A stretch of DNA of 63,889 nt. It comes from Bacteroidia bacterium (GTDB lineage Bacteria > Bacteroidota > Bacteroidia > CAILMK01 > JBBDIG01). Numbering within the stretch: position 1 is the stretch's first letter; each line of letters begins with the position of its first letter. The translations under genes were made by a program, and so were the position numbers. The stretch lies in assembly GCA_040880525.1 (NCBI GenBank), contig JBBDIG010000057.1, forward strand, positions 1 through 63,889. The letters are read 5' to 3'. Below the pieces are notes generated by a model that ran no database searches, was not told the DNA's origin, and was given only the letters and a program-made list of their open reading frames with translations. This document shows positions 61,785 through 63,889 of the stretch, piece by piece.

Positions 61785-62462
61785 ATGTCGGAATGGGTAA
61801 TAGTGGTGGCGGGCGGATCTGGTACCCGCATGAATACGGATGTTCCCAAGCAATTTCTGCCAATAGCAGGAATGCCCATTCTGATGCACACGCTCAAAGC
61901 ATTCTACGATTATGACCAGCGCATTCAAATACTGATCGTGATGGCGCGGCAGGATTGGCCAATGTGGGAAAATCTTTGCAGGCAATTTAAATTTCCAATT
62001 CTTGCACCCCTGGTTTCCGGTGGTGAGGAGCGTTTTCATTCTGTCAGGAATGGCATTAATACGTTGCCGGGAAATGCGGATTTTGTGGCCATTCATGATG
62101 CTGTTCGTCCATTCGTTTCCCCTTATCTGATACATCGCGCTTTTAAAAAGGCAAGGGAGACGGGTGCTGCGGTACCCGGTACACTCATCTCTGATTCTGT
62201 GCGACAAAACGTTAACGGGAAGTGGCGGGCCATTGACCGGAATTCCCTGGTAGCAGTACAAACTCCACAGGTTTTTGAAATTGGCATGTTAAAGACAGCT
62301 TACAGTCAGGGTTATCAGGAGCGATTTACGGATGATGCCTCGGTGGTGGAAGAAGCAGGTTATGAAATAACCGTCATAGAAGGGGAGCAGCGAAATATTA
62401 AAATTACCACACCGGAAGATCTGGGCCTGGCAAGAGCTATGACGCGGGATCACCGGGAGTGA
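61785..62462 (+). CDS. ispD: 2-C-methyl-D-erythritol 4-phosphate cytidylyltransferase
   Basis: IspD makes CDP-methylerythritol in the MEP isoprenoid pathway. The 225-residue protein has the nucleotide-binding opening GGSGTRMNTDVPKQFLPI and the later IHDAVRPFV and VQTPQVFE segments. It starts three bases after queA stops, so they share a transcript. The MEP pathway feeds UppS, encoded earlier in this window. Confidence 0.95.
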   Translation: MSEWVIVVAGGSGTRMNTDVPKQFLPIAGMPILMHTLKAFYDYDQRIQILIVMARQDWPMWENLCRQFKFPILAPLVSGGEERFHSVRNGINTLPGNADFVAIHDAVRPFVSPYLIHRAFKKARETGAAVPGTLISDSVRQNVNGKWRAIDRNSLVAVQTPQVFEIGMLKTAYSQGYQERFTDDASVVEEAGYEITVIEGEQRNIKITTPEDLGLARAMTRDHRE

Positions 62463-62588
62463 TTACAGGAATAACTACACGAATCATCCGGGTTGGGCTA
62501 ACGAATATGGTTTGAAGTATCCTTCCTGTTCATCCACAATGAATTAAATTAAAGGACAAGCAGATACAGGTTTCATCCACATTCTTTA

Positions 62589-62596
62589 TAATTTTG
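62589..62596 (+). promoter_or_regulatory. rpsA promoter -7 element (TAATTTTG)
   Basis: A full TAnnTTTG match lies 58 bases before the rpsA ATG. The leader between them starts with an A-rich stretch, common before strongly expressed Bacteroidota genes. Confidence 0.5.
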
Positions 62597-62654
62597 CGCT
62601 CTCAAAAAAAGTCCCTATAAAATTAATACTCTATAAAAAGGAGGATTTCACTGA

Positions 62655-63889
62655 ATGACTGAAGATCAAAACAAACAATTTCACGAACCATCTGCGAATC
62701 AACCTGCAGGTGATGTCTCAGCCGATAAGGCAAAAGAGGCAAAGCCTGTAAAAGAAGGAACCGCTCCAGCCGGTAAGGCGGAGGAAGAAACTTCTGAAGA
62801 AATTACGCCAACACCAGCCAGCGAGCCGGAAAACGAGCCTTCTGAAAACGCAGCAGAAGAGCCAACGGCCAACGTCTCCAACAAAGAGGATGACGCAAAA
62901 CCAGCCGCAGAGCCTTCTCCTGAACCTGTAAAGACAGGGGCCACGGGAGAGGCTGAAGAAAAGGCTGAAACTCCACAAGACGAAGCTGGTAATAAAGAAA
63001 AGAAGGCACCAGCCAAAGAAGATGAGCCCGCACCATCAGCAAAAGTGGTCAGCTCAGAAAACAAGAATCCTCCAAAACAGGACTTCGACTGGACCAAGTT
63101 CGAAGGAGGCATGGATGATTACAGCGACAATGAACGCGATAATCTGGAAAAACTTTATGCGGAAACCCTGAGCGATGTTCAGGAAAGAGAAGTGGTAAAA
63201 GGAAAAGTTGTTTCCATTACTGATAAAGATGTGGTGCTGAACATTGGATTCAAATCCGATGGATTGGTTCCGCTTTCTGAATTTAAATACAAGAAAAACC
63301 TGCAACCCGGAGATGAGGTAGAGGTGCTTGTCGAAACCAAGGAAGACAAGAACGGCCAGATCATTCTCTCCCACAGGAAGGCCCTGGCCGAAAGTGCATG
63401 GGATACGATCGTAGATGCCTATGAGACCGGGAAGATCCTGGAAGGCTACGTGAAAGATCGCACCAAAGGCGGAATGATCGTGGAGGTTATGACCCTGGAT
63501 TCTTTCATGCCGGGATCGCAGATTGACATAAAACCCATAAAGGATTATGATGCCTTTGTGGGGCAGACGATGGACATTAAAGTGGTGAAGCTTAATCCGG
63601 CTTTCCGGAATATTGTGGTATCCCACAAGGCCATCATTGAAAGTGACATGGAGCAGCAAAAAACCGAGATCCTCAGCAAACTGGAGAAAGGCCAGGTGCT
63701 GGAAGGTATTGTGAAGAACCTTACCTCTTTCGGAGTATTTGTTGATCTCGGTGGTGTAGATGGACTGGTACACATTACTGACGTAAGCTGGGGCCGGATC
63801 AATCACCCTGAAGAGGTGCTGGAGCTTGGCGAAAAAATTAACGTGGTTGTACTCGATTACGATAAAGAGAAAAAACGCATTTCTCTGGG
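62655..63889 (+). CDS. rpsA: 30S ribosomal protein S1, partial, with acidic N-terminal extension
   Basis: The window contains the first 411 codons; the gene runs off the right end. The first 150 or so residues are low-complexity, rich in Glu, Ala, Pro and Lys, and expected to be disordered. After the short segment FDWTKFEGGMDDYS come S1 RNA-binding repeats starting near residues 178 (VVKGKVVSITDKDVVLNIG), 258 (ILEGYVKDRTKGGMIVEV) and 348 (VLEGIVKNLTSFGVFVDLGG). S1 binds mRNA and helps initiation; in Bacteroidota, which rarely use Shine-Dalgarno pairing, it is likely important. The ATG choice is supported by the nearby promoter. Confidence 0.93.
   Translation, partial: MTEDQNKQFHEPSANQPAGDVSADKAKEAKPVKEGTAPAGKAEEETSEEITPTPASEPENEPSENAAEEPTANVSNKEDDAKPAAEPSPEPVKTGATGEAEEKAETPQDEAGNKEKKAPAKEDEPAPSAKVVSSENKNPPKQDFDWTKFEGGMDDYSDNERDNLEKLYAETLSDVQEREVVKGKVVSITDKDVVLNIGFKSDGLVPLSEFKYKKNLQPGDEVEVLVETKEDKNGQIILSHRKALAESAWDTIVDAYETGKILEGYVKDRTKGGMIVEVMTLDSFMPGSQIDIKPIKDYDAFVGQTMDIKVVKLNPAFRNIVVSHKAIIESDMEQQKTEILSKLEKGQVLEGIVKNLTSFGVFVDLGGVDGLVHITDVSWGRINHPEEVLELGEKINVVVLDYDKEKKRISL

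Noticed and set aside
1-63889. CRISPR array, prophage, toxin-antitoxin or antiphage island
   Set aside because: No regularly spaced repeats, no integrase or capsid genes and no paired small toxin genes were found; the window is mostly core genome.

Overview
The window is chromosomal DNA of a member of the Bacteroidota, probably a free-living, gliding or type IX-secreting lineage. The signs are: two large secreted proteins with type IX secretion (T9SS) C-terminal domains (one type A, one type B); a gldA-gldF-gldG gliding ABC transporter; a PorV/PorQ-family barrel; an OmpA protein with the TPR / beta-propeller / CRD / OmpA layout of PorE; three tandem DUF6089 outer-membrane proteins; ribosomal protein bTHX; and many promoters with the Bacteroidota -7 element TAnnTTTG. 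It is mostly conserved core genome. I see no prophage, integrase, transposase gene, CRISPR array or antiphage island. The right end cuts through rpsA.

Layout. 1-6.0 kb (+): small anchored protein, TonB-dependent receptor, App1-like phosphatase (DUF2183), DUF4143 ATPase preceded by an unusual repeat cluster. 6.0-13.0 kb (-): a frameshifted T9SS type B protein, an eight-PKD T9SS type A protein, a small beta-barrel protein and a lipoprotein, separated by long gaps that carry two copies of a 61-bp dispersed repeat. 13.0-20.6 kb (-): coaD, pyrC, dnaN, then DUF4340-gldG-gldF-gldA (transcribed gldA first). 20.7-23.7 kb: Lrp/AsnC regulator, GmhB-like phosphatase, polyprenol-phosphate sugar transferase, AIF-like FAD reductase. 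24-27.5 kb (-): membrane protein, membrane J-protein and pbpC in a tight operon. 27.5-31 kb: a SecD-like periplasmic lipoprotein, a GTAG-hairpin (REP/BIME-like) cluster, bTHX, a PorV/PorQ protein and a divergent AcpH-like protein.

31-42.5 kb (+): tyrS, DUF4468 protein, PorE-like protein, a trehalose pair (HAD/beta-PGM fused to trehalose-6-phosphate phosphatase, then GH65), gdhA, yqeY, cvpA, pabA/trpG. 42.5-52.7 kb (+): alpha/beta hydrolase, CBS protein, NAD kinase, three DUF6089 proteins, uppS, bamA, two Skp/OmpH chaperones, murI, a cell-envelope biogenesis block. 52.7-56.2 kb (-): clpX, clpP, tig, tRNA-Leu(UAG). 56.5-63.9 kb: RelA/SpoT, Fur-family regulator, MacB/FtsX-like permease (-), queA, ispD and rpsA (partial) with a long acidic N-terminal extension.

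How the genes fit together. Much of the window builds the envelope: BamA plus two Skp chaperones insert barrels, UppS/MurI/PBP1C/IspD serve peptidoglycan and isoprenoid carriers, and Gld, PorV-like and PorE-like proteins serve T9SS and gliding, whose cargo (the two large secreted proteins) is also here. The less ordinary items are the split OtsB1-like trehalose locus, the membrane-free SecD-like lipoprotein, the repeat-controlled ATPase gene, and the two intergenic repeat families.
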